Assembly: GCA_032622095.1 (NCBI GenBank)
Contig: CP136062.1
Coordinates: 224,516,578-224,580,577, forward strand
Direction: 5' to 3'
DNA: 64,000 bases
Origin: Siphonodentalium dalli
Lineage: Eukaryota > Mollusca > Scaphopoda > Gadilida > Siphonodentaliidae
In this document: positions 45,490-56,909 of the stretch, piece by piece
Layout: every line of letters starts with the position of its first letter
Position numbering within the stretch: position 1 is the stretch's first letter
Program-made: the position numbers and the translations under genes
Notes under the pieces: model-generated
Told to the model about the DNA's origin: nothing
Database searches by the model: none
Seen by the model: the letters and a program-made list of their open reading frames with translations, nothing else

Positions 45490-46070
45490 TATTAACTTTA
45501 TTCTCATATGTATTGATCAACTTTTTCAAAAGCCAATATATAATCGAACAAGAGGTACGCTGTCGCGTGGCATTTGCCCCCGACCGTAGCAATTTGGATT
45601 AAGCATGGACGAAACTGCGGATATCCGAGGAGGTCTATATGACCATTCCAAAAGAAGTTCGTACAGAAATGTTGACTAAAAACCACAAAACAAGCGATCC
45701 GGAAACCCAAAAACAAGCGAAAATTCAAATTTTCTAAGTTGAAAAATGGCCATAACTCTGGAAAATTCGCACTTGACATGTATTTTCATATAACTGATCC
45801 ACAAAAATACGGGATTTGCAATCGTACCACCAAAGCTCACGCTATCATCTGGAAACCAAAAAAAAACAAGAGAAAAATAGAATTTTCTAAGTAAAAAAAG
45901 GGCCATAACTCTGGTGAAAATGGGTGGACAAAACCCGCGCTATGCATGTAGCTGTTCCCCCATGCTGCTCTATCACCATACCAAATATCAGCTAAATCTG
46001 CCCAGCGGTTGCTGAACAATAATGCAAAATGTTTGTACGGATGGACAAAATTCAAATTTTCTAAGTTGAA
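45490..46070 (+). repeat. 'GGGCCATAACTCTGG' repeat element, left part
   Basis: Degenerate ~175 bp units with GGGCCATAACTCTGG, CCCGCGCTATGCATGTAGCT, GCTGAACAATAATGCAAAAT and TTTGTACGG. It resumes at 47272 after the mosaic and the LINE fragment. Confidence 0.75.
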
Positions 46071-46130
46071 AAAAGGGCCATTACTCTGGCAAAAATCATC
46101 AGATCATACCCAAATTCGCACTTGACGTGT

Positions 46131-46553
46131 ATTTTCATATAACTGATCTTTGATTATTGTTTATTAATATAACTGATCATTGATTATTGTTTATTTTCAT
46201 ATAACTGATCATTGATTATTGTTTATTAATCTTGATAGAGTTCCAAAAGACTGCCTACTTTGGTGGAGTTATTTTCATATAACTGATCATTGATTATTGT
46301 TTATTTTCATATAACTGATCATTGATTATTGTTTATTAATCTTGATAGAGTTCCAAAAGACTGCCTACTTTGGTGGTTTCACCCAGAGGGTGAATTTGGT
46401 GATGCTAGCCCACTATGCGGGACAGCGTCACTAAATTCACCATCTGCATGGGGACCTCATTCTGCAAATGACAGAAACAGTTAAAACATAAAAAGAATTC
46501 TCATCAGAGATACGTGTTTGTGGTACAAGCCTGAATCCACCATAAATGATTTA
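46131..46553 (+). other. Mosaic of short copied pieces
   Basis: Made of pieces also found nearby: repeated TTTTCATATAACTGATC (source ~45781), ATTGTTTATTAATCTTGATA through GCCTACTTTGGTGG twice (source 44625-44681), AGAGGGTGAATTTGGTGATG through ATTCTGCAAATGACAGAAAC (source 45160-45250), and 46474-46527, the reverse complement of 45258-45311. It looks like template-switching repair or a complex insertion; assembly error is possible. Confidence 0.7.
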
Positions 46554-47272
46554 TGAATCCAGTTGGTTAAATGAATTAGCCCCTTCATATCCTTCTCTGC
46601 AGTTTCTATGCACAGATCTGTTCCATGCTGGTCAAATCCACCCTGTAATGTTTGTGACCGGAGATCCACCAAGAGCAGTACGACGGTTGTCAATCAAACT
46701 GAGGCTATTATTTAATACCTACTCTCTTGAGGCTAATAGGCAACGATGGAACAACAACAACTCCAGTGGTATATGTAAATTGTGTGGCAAGGAACCAGAA
46801 AGTTTGGAACACTTTATCCTAAAGTGTGACAAATTGGAGCAGCGTCGAAATGCAGCACTTTCAAACATCATGTCTGCATATCATACTTTATTTGGTGTAC
46901 TATTTACAACCTTGACTGATGATGAACAGATGCAAGCAATTCTGGATATATCGAAGCAAGTGCAGTGCTCAGATGCGAACGTAAGAAAGGAGGACATTGT
47001 CAAGCTGCAATCACTAACGGACAGATTATGTTATACCCTCCACACACAAAGGATACAACTTCTAAATTCATAACGTTTTGTTCAATCTTCAAACTCTTAA
47101 CTGAATGACTTTCATACTTTTATATTTGTGGATGCGATACTTGGGTCCATCAGAGAAGATTTTATGGTTGTGTTTATTTAACATTTAATAATTAACTGTG
47201 TACACACTTTTGTATAGTGTGGTTGCTCTACGAGAGCGGATAGATCAATAGAAGAAGAAGAAGAAGAAGATC
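46554..47272 (+). mobile_element. 5'-truncated LINE fragment with (GAA)n tail
   Basis: The 3' end of a non-LTR retrotransposon: end of the reverse-transcriptase ORF, ~180 bp of 3' UTR, then TCAATAGAAGAAGAAGAAGA. It interrupts the GGGCCATAACTCTGG element, which resumes right after it. 5' truncation is usual for target-primed insertion. The left junction lies in the mosaic and the target duplication is unclear. Confidence 0.8.
46555..47073 (+). pseudogene. C-terminal remnant of LINE ORF2
   Basis: About 172 codons, open to the natural stop TAA. It has RRLSIKLRLLFNTYSLEANR followed by the Cys/His cluster GICKLCGKEPESLEHFILKC, the zinc-binding tail typical of CR1/Jockey/RTE-like LINE proteins after the RT domain. 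The catalytic RT (with its YxDD motif) and the endonuclease are missing. The remaining frame is intact, so the insertion is fairly young. It cannot move by itself. Confidence 0.82.
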
Positions 47273-47745
47273 CACAAAAATACGGGATTTGTAATCGTAC
47301 CACCAAAGCTCACGCTATCATCTGGAAACCAAAAAAACAAGAGAAAAATTGAATTTTCTAAGTAAAAAAGGGCCATAACTCTGGTAAAAATGGGTGGACG
47401 AAACCCGCGCTATGCATGTAGCTGTTCCCCCATGCTGCTCTATCACCATAACAAATATCAGCTAAATCTGCCCAGCGGTTGCTGAACAATAATTCAAAAT
47501 GTTTGTACGGACGGACAAAATTGAATTTTCTATGTAAAAAAAGGGCCATAACTCTGGTGAAAATGGGTGGACGAAACCCGCGCTATGCATGTAGCTGTTC
47601 CCCCATGCTGCTCTATCACCATACCAAATATCAGCTAAATCTGCCCAGCGGTTGCTGAACAATAATGCAAAATGTTTGTACGGACGGACGGACGGAGACG
47701 TCGACTATATACCCGCTGACTTTTCAAGTCGGGGGCATAATAATT
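47273..47745 (+). repeat. 'GGGCCATAACTCTGG' repeat element, right part
   Basis: Two more ~175 bp units, then TACGGACGGACGGACGGAGA, GTCGACTATATACCCGCTGA and CAAGTCGGGGGCATAATAA, a tail I know from mollusc repeats. Confidence 0.78.
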
Positions 47746-48470
47746 ATCTACGTCGCAAAATTTGAGTGGGAGGGTGGCCCAACTGTGCTCATTAGAAGAT
47801 GAATGTAGAATGAGCACTAAAATCTTGATTGCGTGCAAGCTCACTTTAGAACAATCGAGAAACCCGTGCTGAATCTAGTCAAATATCAATCAACGCTTAT
47901 CACGCGTGAACCACGATTGCCAATCACCCAGATATGCCCCATCGATCTAGCCCCCGAATATTTCCATTAACACCCTTATCTCCAAATAATTCTTCGTTGA
48001 ACTTCAATAAGTGAGGGTCAGAGCAAAATAATTGTTCTTTACCAGAATCAATCGAGTCGAAGACGAGATTTATTCTGGTAAAGAACTATTCGGGTGCTCT
48101 TACCGACTTGGAGCACAATTGATCCCACATAATGCAATCAACTGGAAATGTGCCGTTGGGCGTGTTTTGACCACGATGCACAATCTGTGCGCTGGCCGCG
48201 ATTGGACACAATCGCCCATTAGCCACATCAAACAACGTGATTAACATGATCGCCGTTGAATGTGAATACATATGTCCGAAACAACACGGACTAGCCCCAG
48301 TTTGAAGCGCCTGTGCGATTTGTCTGTTATGAGTTGCGTGTGCCTAACACTGGGATAATCACTTAACTATTCCTTCGCCAGCCTTTGGAATTGGTGTGCT
48401 TTACCAAAAATCAGGGAACGATTGTAACAATGGGATTGTGCTCTAAAGTATTTTTATTTTATTTTTTCAG
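47746..48470 (+). other. Last intron of the stalk/TM gene, distal part
   Basis: Ends in a good pyrimidine tract and TTTTTTCAG at 48470. A short inverted repeat (TTCTTTACCAGAATCAATCG and TTCTGGTAAAGAA) lies at ~48034-48088. No exon recognised. Confidence 0.5.
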
Positions 48471-48760
48471 CTCGGCCTCCCATCTTCGTGAAACCACTGT
48501 ATGAATGCTCGAGAAACTACAAAAATAGATACCATCAGAGCCAAATTGATATGGCAGAAATAATCCGAGATCTCACCATACAGATAAATATGACATCGGC
48601 TTATCGTCGCACGAAAATATCAGTGATGGAGTATCGTGCATCTGTGATTGTAGCTGGTTCATTTGCTATTGTTTTCATAGGATGTGTATTTGGAACCATT
48701 GTTGTTTTTGACATTTTGGGGATTCTTATTGACAAAAGGTCTGTTATTCCAACATACTGA
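48471..48760 (+). CDS. Stalk/TM gene, terminal exon with membrane tail
   Basis: Phase-1 acceptor at TTTTTTCAG; codes (A)RPPIFVKPLYECSRNYKNRY..., then IIRDLTIQINMTSAYRRTKI, then a single hydrophobic span (about ASVIVAGSFAIVFIGCVFGT and IVVFDILGIL), LIDKRSVIPTY and stop TGA at 48758. One N-glycosylation site (NMTS) lies before the span. A short tail after the span suggests a type I membrane protein with a Thr-rich stalk outside. The pattern L-x-I/V-x-(K/I)-x-x-(L/T)-S-x-x-R-R before the span is, from memory, shared by many molluscan surface proteins of unknown role. The ectodomain is not in the window. An AATAAA is at ~49405. Confidence 0.7.
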
Positions 48761-49682
48761 TGAATTTTGACCTCACAAATCATGGACCATTTAATTAATT
48801 ATATAGGTTGACCAATACAGGTAAGTGATTGTCTGACAAGATGACACATCTGTCCGGGTCAACGAAAATCACACCTAGCCCTCCGGAATGACAATAACAA
48901 GTCAGAACGGAGCACTGCATGGCTGACGGACCATACGGCCTTTCTGTTTGTCAAAATAGGTATAGTGAAAGAGATAATATAGCTTAGAACCTATCCGTCA
49001 TATCATTTCCCCGTATAATGAAGGTGGTACATAAATGAATGGATGTCAATAGAAAGGGGATGTCTGCTGGGCATATAAAAGAAGATTTGAGGCTAAATTT
49101 AATATTTACCAAGGTCCCAATTTCTTGCAGACAAATTGCTCCTCGTTCTAATGACATGAATTTTGAAGTAGAATTAAGCTGGATCCTGGAGCGGTTTAAT
49201 GGAATTTTGAAAATAGTTTTTATTTTCAAAAGTAGAATTCAGACAATTTTGGAAATTACTCTCACTGAAATGAAAAGATGCCAGAACGTGCATGTCACAT
49301 TACATTTTTACTAAAACAGGTTACCTGACTGATACTGGACTCATTAAAGATGGTCTATCTCTTCCAATAACAAGTTTTATATAGTTTCCTGGGTATAAAA
49401 TAATAAATATGAATTGAAGACCCCTGTCTGGAAATGCTTCTATCAATTAATATGGATTTTATTTTGAATTTTCTGGTATACTAGTAATATAGACAATCAA
49501 TTTGGGATATTTTATACCTCGTGGTGTGTAGCAAGCGGGAGAACTCTATCTTTATCTGAGATCGCGTGAAAGCATCGTGACTGTCTGTTCTAAAAATAGT
49601 AATTAAATAATGTACCTGTTGATTATCGCATTATATAAGAAAATATTCATATAAAATCAATATTAATTGATAGAAGCGTTTC
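48761..49682 (+). other. 3' UTR and downstream of the stalk/TM gene
   Basis: First AATAAA well placed for polyadenylation is at ~49405. The 92-codon frame at 49039-49314 is not recognised and is probably UTR. Confidence 0.4.
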
Positions 49683-49841
49683 CGCATGAAAATATCAGTG
49701 ATGGGGTATCACACATCTATGGTAGTAACTGGTTCATTTGCTGTTGCTTTCATAGGATGTGTATTAGGAATCATAGTGTATTTTGACATTATACCGTTTC
49801 TTATTAACAAAAGGTCTTTTATTCCAAAATCACAATTTTGA
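49683..49841 (+). pseudogene. Truncated copy of the terminal exon
   Basis: Codes RMKISVMGYHTSMVVTGSFA then VAFIGCVLGIIVYFDI and LINKRSFIPKSQF to a stop, aligned to the last ~50 residues of 48471-48760. The part before AYRRTKI is missing and no acceptor is visible next to it. The frame is open and several substitutions are conservative. Either a relic of a tandem gene copy or an alternative 3' end. Confidence 0.7.
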
Positions 49842-50400
49842 CATCTTACTGTATAAAACATTTTAGAAGTACTTGTTTTGAAACTGAAACCATTCCAATA
49901 GCTTTGTTTTTTTATTCAAAATTGAAAGCTTGCCAAAAATATTCATATCATATCATTGCCTTCATGTTTGTTTCAAATTTCAATCCTATTGTTAAATCTT
50001 CATATTGTTGATATATATGAACAACCCCAAATATTCATATTTTTTTGTAAATTTTAAACTCAGTTCAAATCATTTTGTTGTAGATTTAAGGTTCAAAGTA
50101 AAATCCTCATGTTGCTGTATATTTAAATCCATCCAAAAATATTCATGTTTGCTGCATACAGTCAAACTTCAAAAGCATGAATACTTGGGCGGTGGGTTGG
50201 GCCCTGCGATTTGGGTGTTTACAGTCAAATCTAATCTCGAATCAAATCGGGGGTGAGATTTGCAAATTTTAATTTCGATTGAATATATACATGAGCCAAA
50301 CCTAGGTATCAAAATACCAGTTACAGGCAACTTTGGTAACATAAAACCAGTTTTGTGATTCTGGGAAATATAGTGCACAAAACCATGGGATAAAGCCCAA
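49842..50400 (+). other. Spacer
   Basis: AT-rich with scattered CAAATATTCATA-type short repeats; no gene. Confidence 0.45.
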
Positions 50401-50404
50401 TTAA

Positions 50405-50912
50405 CCCTTTCAGTGCCAGGGGCTGATCTCATCGGCCATAATTTACGGTCTGTAGAGTGGCCCTAAAAAAAATAAAAAATAAAAAAAACAAACATTTTTT
50501 TTTAAAGATTTTTTTTAGATTTTTTGGGTTGAATTGTTTTTGGGTATGCTGAAGCAGTATGCTTAAGCATGCTATAGCTAATTTAAAAACAAACTGGATA
50601 AAACCTTAGGGGCATGTTATAACTCAAAACTATCACAAAGTATTCATAGTAATAATTTTGATGCCCATGAAAAACGTAAGATTCCCTGGCACTTTTTTAA
50701 AAGTGCCAAAATAAGTCTGTTAAAGAATATAAGAAATAATTATTAAAATTGTAAAAAATTGTAAAAAAATAATAACAAATGATGAAAAATTGTTAGGCCA
50801 ATGCATTCTCTTATTTATGCGAGGCGACCTATGGTCGACTCGCATATATAAGAGAATGCATTGGCACAGGGTATATTGGTTGATACAAAAATCGGACCTG
50901 GCACTGAAAGTG
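50405..50912 (+). mobile_element. TTAA/CCCTTT hairpin element 4
   Basis: TTAA at 50401-50404 and 50913-50916. The ends CCCTTTCAGTGCCAGG and CCTGGCACTGAAAGTG are inverted. One hairpin at 50798-50864. Same subfamily as 29457-29707 (shared GAGTGCCAGG/CAGTGCCAGG ends and the TTGATACAAAAATCGGACCT flank). Confidence 0.88.
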
Positions 50913-51124
50913 TTAAGGAGCATTACTACATGTATGTGTACTGGGGCAAAATTTGCAATCACAAGGGCGTCATATAGCCCACTGGCGAACAGCTAGAAAT
51001 TTCAGTTGCAAAAACTATTCTCATCTTCGCTTTTGTTTCGAAAATCAAGAACATTGTAAGTCTGCAATTACATTTCAAGAATGCATTGACAAACATATAT
51101 CCGATTAATCAAACAATACTTTGT

Positions 51125-52270
51125 TTGAGTATATGCCACGGATACACATGTGAGTATAATACAGAAACTGCATACATCTCGCGTGAGTATATGTCTTGGA
51201 TAAATGCAGGAGTATAATACATCTTGCAAGAGTATATAGTGTGGATACACGCGTGAGTATAATACACAAAAGCTTCTTGCATCTCGCATGAGTATACAGC
51301 ATGGATACACATGTGAGTATAATATAGAAGCTTCGTACATCTCGCATGAGTATATGGCATGGATATTTGCGAGAATATCATACACAAGCTTCATACATCT
51401 CACATGAGTATATGGCATGAATACACAGGTGAGGATAATACACAAGCTTCGTACATCTTGTATGAGTATATGGTGTGGATACACGAGGGAGTATAATACA
51501 CAAGCTTCATACATCTTGTATGAGTATATGGTGTGGATACACGCGTGAGTATAATACACAAGCTTCGTACATCTTGTATGAGTATATGGTGTGGATACAC
51601 GCGTGAGTATAATACACAAGCTTCGTACATCTTGTATGAGTATATGGTGTGGATACACGCGTGAGTATAATACACAAGCTTCATACATCTTGTATGAGTA
51701 TATGGTGTGGATACACGCGTGAGTATAATACACAAAAGCTTCTTGCATCTCGCATGAGTATATGGCATGGATACACATGTGAGTATAATATAGAAGCTTT
51801 GTACATCTCGCATGAGTAGATGGCATGGATATTTGCGTGAATATCATACACAAGCTTCGTACATCTCACATGAGTATATGGCATGGATACACTGGTGAAT
51901 ATTATTCACAAGCTTCGTAAATCTCACATGAGTATATGGCATGAAATTACACAGGTGAGGATAATACACAAAAGATTTTTACATCTCGTGTGAGTATATG
52001 GCACGGATACATGCTTGAGTATAATACACAAGCTTCGTACATCTCATGTGAGTATATGTATGGCATGGATACACATGTGAGTATATTATACAAGCTTCAT
52101 ATATCTTATGTGCGGATACACGCGTGAGTACAACACACAAGCTTCATACATCTCACGTGAGTATATACTTGCAGATACACATGTGAGTACAATACACAAG
52201 CTTCATACATCTCAGGTGAGTATATGGTGTGGATACACGCATGAGTATAATACACACGCTTCATGTCTCG
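51125..52270 (+). repeat. 57 bp tandem array, long allele
   Basis: About twenty units of the array seen at 174-450. Units differ at GGCATGG/GGTGTGG and at the TACATCTCGCATGAG part. A 261-codon minus-strand frame through it is a product of the 57 bp period, not a gene. Confidence 0.93.
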
Positions 52271-52379
52271 CCGCTGATGCTCTTGTTTGTGATACTATCG
52301 TACTCTCGATTTGATTTACAAAGTGTAGTATGGTGCCAAGATACAAAGTGGATTTTATCCCAACCTATCTCAATTTATT

Positions 52380-53361
52380 TAAAGGCCCACTTAATTTCCG
52401 AATGCCCAGATCACATCATATACAACATATTCCATATTTTATACCGTTTGGAAGAGGATCCAAAAATATATATATTTCACCAGGATACAGAACAGCTGAG
52501 GCCAAGTAGTGTCCACCAAGTGATATAGATTCTAAGATTCACCCCCTAATAGTGTCCAGCACGTGATAGAGATTCTAATAGTGTCCACCAAGTAGTGTCC
52601 ACCAAGTAGTGTCCTGAATTAGGGGTTCTTAAAATATATCTTGTTTGCATTACTAACAAGGATAGGAATAGTCAAAGACCAGTGCGAATAATATTCAATC
52701 AAGTAATCATTAGTGGATTAATTATAAAGTTAATCGATACACGAGTTAATTGTAGGTACCTCAGCTAACTACGAACATTGAATTGTATCGATAAGCAATA
52801 TATATACACACACAAGTAATGGTCATGGTAAATGTAACCATATGAGGAAATCTATTGTTACCGGTAAATCAAGTAACCACTCGTCAATGAGAATCGACAG
52901 ATTATTATGAGGTATGTAGATGTATTAATTAATTAGGGAATATCAAGTGCATCATGTTTGAATTACTAACATGGATGGGATGTGCCCTAAATCCAAAAAA
53001 ACGCAATATCACCAAAAAATAAACAAAATTCCTATGTTTTTAATACACAGCTTGGTGAGAGATTCTCAGATTCACCCAAAGACTTCCCCTGTTATTAACC
53101 GTAGAATACATCATAATTCACAACAAAGAGATAGAGTTATTTCCCTTCCATTGAGAATAATAAACTGGCAGTGCAGACAGATCGAAATTAATCACAACAT
53201 GTCGGTACCTTGACAAAAACAACATATTGAAAGTTTATTCGACCGGATAAGTTGATAATACAATGTTTGGAAGCTTCCTCTTTCAAATGATAAAAATATA
53301 GATTATGTTGTATATTTTGTGATTATGGGATCTGGAGATTCGAAAATTAAGTGGGCCTTTA
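52380..53361 (+). mobile_element. TAAAGGCCC element, copy 2
   Basis: Ends as in 559-1537. The inner 29 bp array is reduced to a few worn units (52507-52610), and 52611-53045 is a ~430 bp sequence not found in copy 1. Confidence 0.75.
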
Positions 53362-53665
53362 GTCGAACATAACCCAAACTCAAAGTTTACCTTGACTTAA
53401 TTGCAGTGATTGAAGTTTGACTGTTTCTAAACTTCATCTAATATCATTCATGTTTGTTGTAAATTCAATAGTCATCTCAAAATACCAATATTTGGTTTAA
53501 ATTTAAAGTTTAAAACCATCGCAAAACATTAATGTTTGATTTAACTTTTCCATGTCCCCATTCATAAATATTTGTGACAATTATAATAATTTGGCTGATG
53601 TGCCCGACTTCGTTTTGGCTATTTAGGGATTTCTTTGTGATCGCATATCTGGGCAGAATATATTG

Positions 53666-53833
53666 TTCGATCGGTCCAGAAACAAGCCTATATGAGCGTA
53701 TATGAGTGAGGTCAAGGTCAAGGACATGGTGGCATGTGAAATTGGACCCGCCCATATTTTTCCTGGGATCATGACTCAGAGGCTGTACCGATATCATAAG
53801 TTGAACTTATTTAATGCTCCACCAGCGCAGCTC
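53666..53833 (+). repeat. Module A, third copy
   Basis: As 1-173 and 2171-2337. 53834-54077 after it matches 2338-2596, apart from an extra ~15 bp (ATCACATTTGGACG). Confidence 0.85.
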
Positions 53834-54077
53834 CCGTCATCAAAGGGTTCATCACATTTGGACGTTCACAAGTCATTCATTCGTGGGTAATATCGGACCT
53901 GCATTCATAATTCATTTGCTTTATGTTATTTTGACTTGCTGTGATATTTTTATTAGAGATATTCTGTTATTCATACTGTGATATTGTTTAAAGGGACTAA
54001 TGCCTTTGAAGTGGGGTCATGCGAAATATCATAAAAGTCTGAAACAATTACCATCAACAAGTACATCCAAGCATTGA

Positions 54078-54502
54078 TATAGTGTGTCTGTCATTTCCAG
54101 AATGAGGTGGCCAGAGGGTGAATTTATTGACGTTATCCTGCACGGTGGGCGAGCATCACCAAATTAACCCTCTAAGAACATCATTCTGCTTAGGCCTCAA
54201 CTGCTATGGGAGACCTAGGATCAGTTTGAAGTCCCCCAGTTGAAGTTGGTGATGTTCACCCATTAGTAACCTCGATTATGCAATTTATCTTTTGCAAATT
54301 AGGGGAAATAGAAACTGAACAGAAGGGAAAAAGTAACTGAATACAATGTTAATTTGAGACTATAGATACTTTCCAGAAGATGAGGCCCAAGCAGAATGAG
54401 ATCCACATACAGTGAATTTGGTGATGCTAGCCCACTGTGCGGGGTAACATTACTAAATTCACCCTCTGGGGACCTCATTCTACAAATGACAGAAACACTA
54501 TA
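54078..54502 (+). mobile_element. GAATGAGG element, copy 2 of 2597-3020
   Basis: Same ends and inner sequence as 2597-3020 with scattered changes. Confidence 0.85.
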
Positions 54503-54580
54503 TCCAGACTTGAGTTCTTAACTAAATAGATTGACGTTCTTATTTTCATTAATAACTCTCCGATAATGATATTTTGTGTG

Positions 54581-54828
54581 CAAGCCTTGAAATAGTGCCT
54601 GTCATTTGCAGAATGAGGTCCCCAGAGGGTGAATTTAGTTATGCTACCCCGCATAGCGGGCTAGCATCACCAAATTCACCCTCTGGGAACCTCATTCTGC
54701 TGAGTTGTAAGCAGAATGAGGTCCCCAGAGGGTGAATTTGGTGATGCTAGCCCACTATGCGGGGGTAGCATCACTAAATTCGCACTCTGGGGACATTCTG
54801 CAAATGACAGACACTATTTCAAGGCTTG
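54581..54828 (+). mobile_element. GAATGAGG element present in copy 2 only
   Basis: CAAGCCTTGAAATAGTGCCT at the left and CACTATTTCAAGGCTTG at the right. Two back-to-back palindromes of ~95 bp. Not in copy 1 at the matching place (about 3100), so it is a recent insertion or a loss. Confidence 0.8.
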
Positions 54829-55036
54829 TTTGTGTGTCAAAACCATTGTGATGTACACATTAGCCTTAGAGTGGAATTACTGATAACAGTCCAATAAGAT
54901 ACCAAAGTTTAATCAAAACGTGAGGTAATATCTATGCTAATAAAACTCAATATTGTTTGTTTGTTTGACTAAATGCGGAGAGCATTATTAGATAGGTCCC
55001 ATTCACCTCAGCTGTCTTAAAATGGCACTAGTAATT

Positions 55037-55741
55037 GTCCTCCGTAAAATTTATTTTCGGGGGACTATTGTAATCAGCTCCGTCCGTCATCCGTCCGGAG
55101 TTCTAACTCCAGTAATGATAATCCGATTTGATTGAAACTTGGTATGTAGGTGTCTCAACCAAGCACACAGGTGCTCTGCAATTCTGGGTTTGATCCGATG
55201 TTTATGGAGTTCTTTCCCTTTTTTCAACTTTTTTTTAACTTAGAAAATTTCTCACTTTTTCGGTTTCCGGATGATATCTCAAGTTTGGATCGTTTAATTG
55301 CAAATACCGTTTTAGAAAATTCAATTTTTCTTGTTTTTTCTATGGTTTCCGGATGATAACTCAAGTTTGGATTGTTTAATTGGAATTCTGTTTTTTTTTG
55401 TGGGTCGTTCATATCAAAATACAGGTCAAGTTCGAATTTGAGTTTGATCCAATGATTTTTCGACTTGGAATTTTGTTTTTTATAAATATTCTGTATGAGG
55501 GTACCTTCATGGTGTAATCAACTCCTCCTACAGTTTTGATCGTAGATATTTGAAACTTCAGAGTATTGTTACCCACATATTGCAGATGTGCAACATGTAT
55601 ATAGATGACGGAATTTTTTTTTTTTTACGGAATTATTAACCCTTTCGACTTAGAACATTTCAACATTTTTTTTAATTTCTTTAACAAAGCGGCCATCGAC
55701 TTGCCACGTTGTCGGGGGACACTGTGGTCGGACGACCTTTT
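55037..55741 (+). mobile_element. CCGTCCGGAG element present in copy 2 only
   Basis: Inserted in GTAATT|AGTTTATAT relative to copy 1 (~4249). It starts GTCCTCCGTAAAATTTATTT and ends GTCGGACGACCTTT. It contains CTCCGTCCGTCATCCGTCCG and direct repeats of TTTCCGGATGATA and CAAGTTTGGAT. Non-coding. Confidence 0.75.
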
Positions 55742-56105
55742 ATTAGTTTATATATACATGTATTTTGGCTTGAGGCAACCAAACAGTTGGATCATCAGAG
55801 CTGAAATGTTTACATATGGGTAATTTGACCCGGGGAATCTTATTAGATGTGTCCCGTTGACCTCAGATGTCTTAAAATGGCACTAATAATTAATTTAACT
55901 AAACAATTATTGATATACCCAAAATGGTTGCAATCTGGTCAGTGAAAATTTAAACAGGGATAAATTGACCCATAGAGTGTCATAAGGTAGATGCCGTTGA
56001 CCTCGGATGACTCAAATGGGCAAACATGAGCATGAGTGTTCTTATCAGCTCGGAAGATATGTAGGAAAAGATTAAAATATTTTAACTTACTACACGATTA
56101 GCGAT

Positions 56106-56909
56106 CAGTGTTCACACTGGCCCAAAATGTTCTTGAGCCACCACCTTAGCCACTTGTGAATGTTTTGAGCCACTTTTCATTTACTTGAGCCACATTTTTC
56201 AACCCATATATTTTGGAGCCACTTTGATTTAAACATATTCAAAGAACAACACAAGCACATTAACTCTATTATTTATTCTAATATAATATAACAGGTTTTG
56301 GAAGGTAAAACAACAACAATATAATCAACATATTAATAATCAAACATTGAAAATTATGCGAGATTTTACATCTGCCCATTTATTAAATGCTTTACCAAAA
56401 TTAAAGTCTAACATTGGAGGGCCTTCAATTGCAATTTTCATTAATAAGTTTGAATGTGGAAAAAAAAATCTGTTTTGCCGTTTATTTTTTATTAAATGTC
56501 GGTACGAGAAGGCCCTCTCACATTCCACAATCAACACGGGTATACAATATAGTGTTTATGTAAAGTCTGATATAGGATATGTGTCCTTTCTTTGTTTCAC
56601 TAATGTTTGGCGATGTGAAAGCAATACAATGAATGTGTGTTTTTATCGAGTAGAAGTAGGAATCCCATTCATGGTACGCGATACAATTACAACCAGACGC
56701 CGTGGCATAAGCCGAGAATCAATTAGCGAGTGCTTTTATTCAGACTGTCACCATAATTGTTAAACTTAATCTGTCCTACGGCAGTTAATTTAAGAGCCAC
56801 ACACCCAAATTCTTTGAGCCACTTTCTTTAGCCACTAGCACATTTTGTTGAGCCATTTTTGTTTTTCTTTCGCAATTTGCGACATTTGCTCACGGCAGCG
56901 TGAACACTG
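56106..56909 (+). mobile_element. hAT-like non-autonomous element present in copy 2 only
   Basis: Flanked by TTAGCGAT at 56098-56105 and 56910-56917. Copy 1 has a single TTAGCGAT at 4607-4614, the empty site. The ends CAGTGTTCACACTG and CGTGAACACTG are inverted, and an 8 bp duplication with CAGTG ends is the hAT signature. Both ends carry repeated TTGAGCCACTTT-type motifs. Inside is a 138-codon frame (56347-56763), unrecognised and without a transposase signature. Confidence 0.9.

Noticed and set aside
51068-51853. 261-codon minus-strand open frame
   Set aside because: It follows the 57 bp tandem period (19 codons per unit) and appears in several frames; no real gene.
56347-56763. 138-codon frame inside the hAT-like element as transposase
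   Set aside because: Too short, no hAT dimerisation motif or zinc finger recognised.
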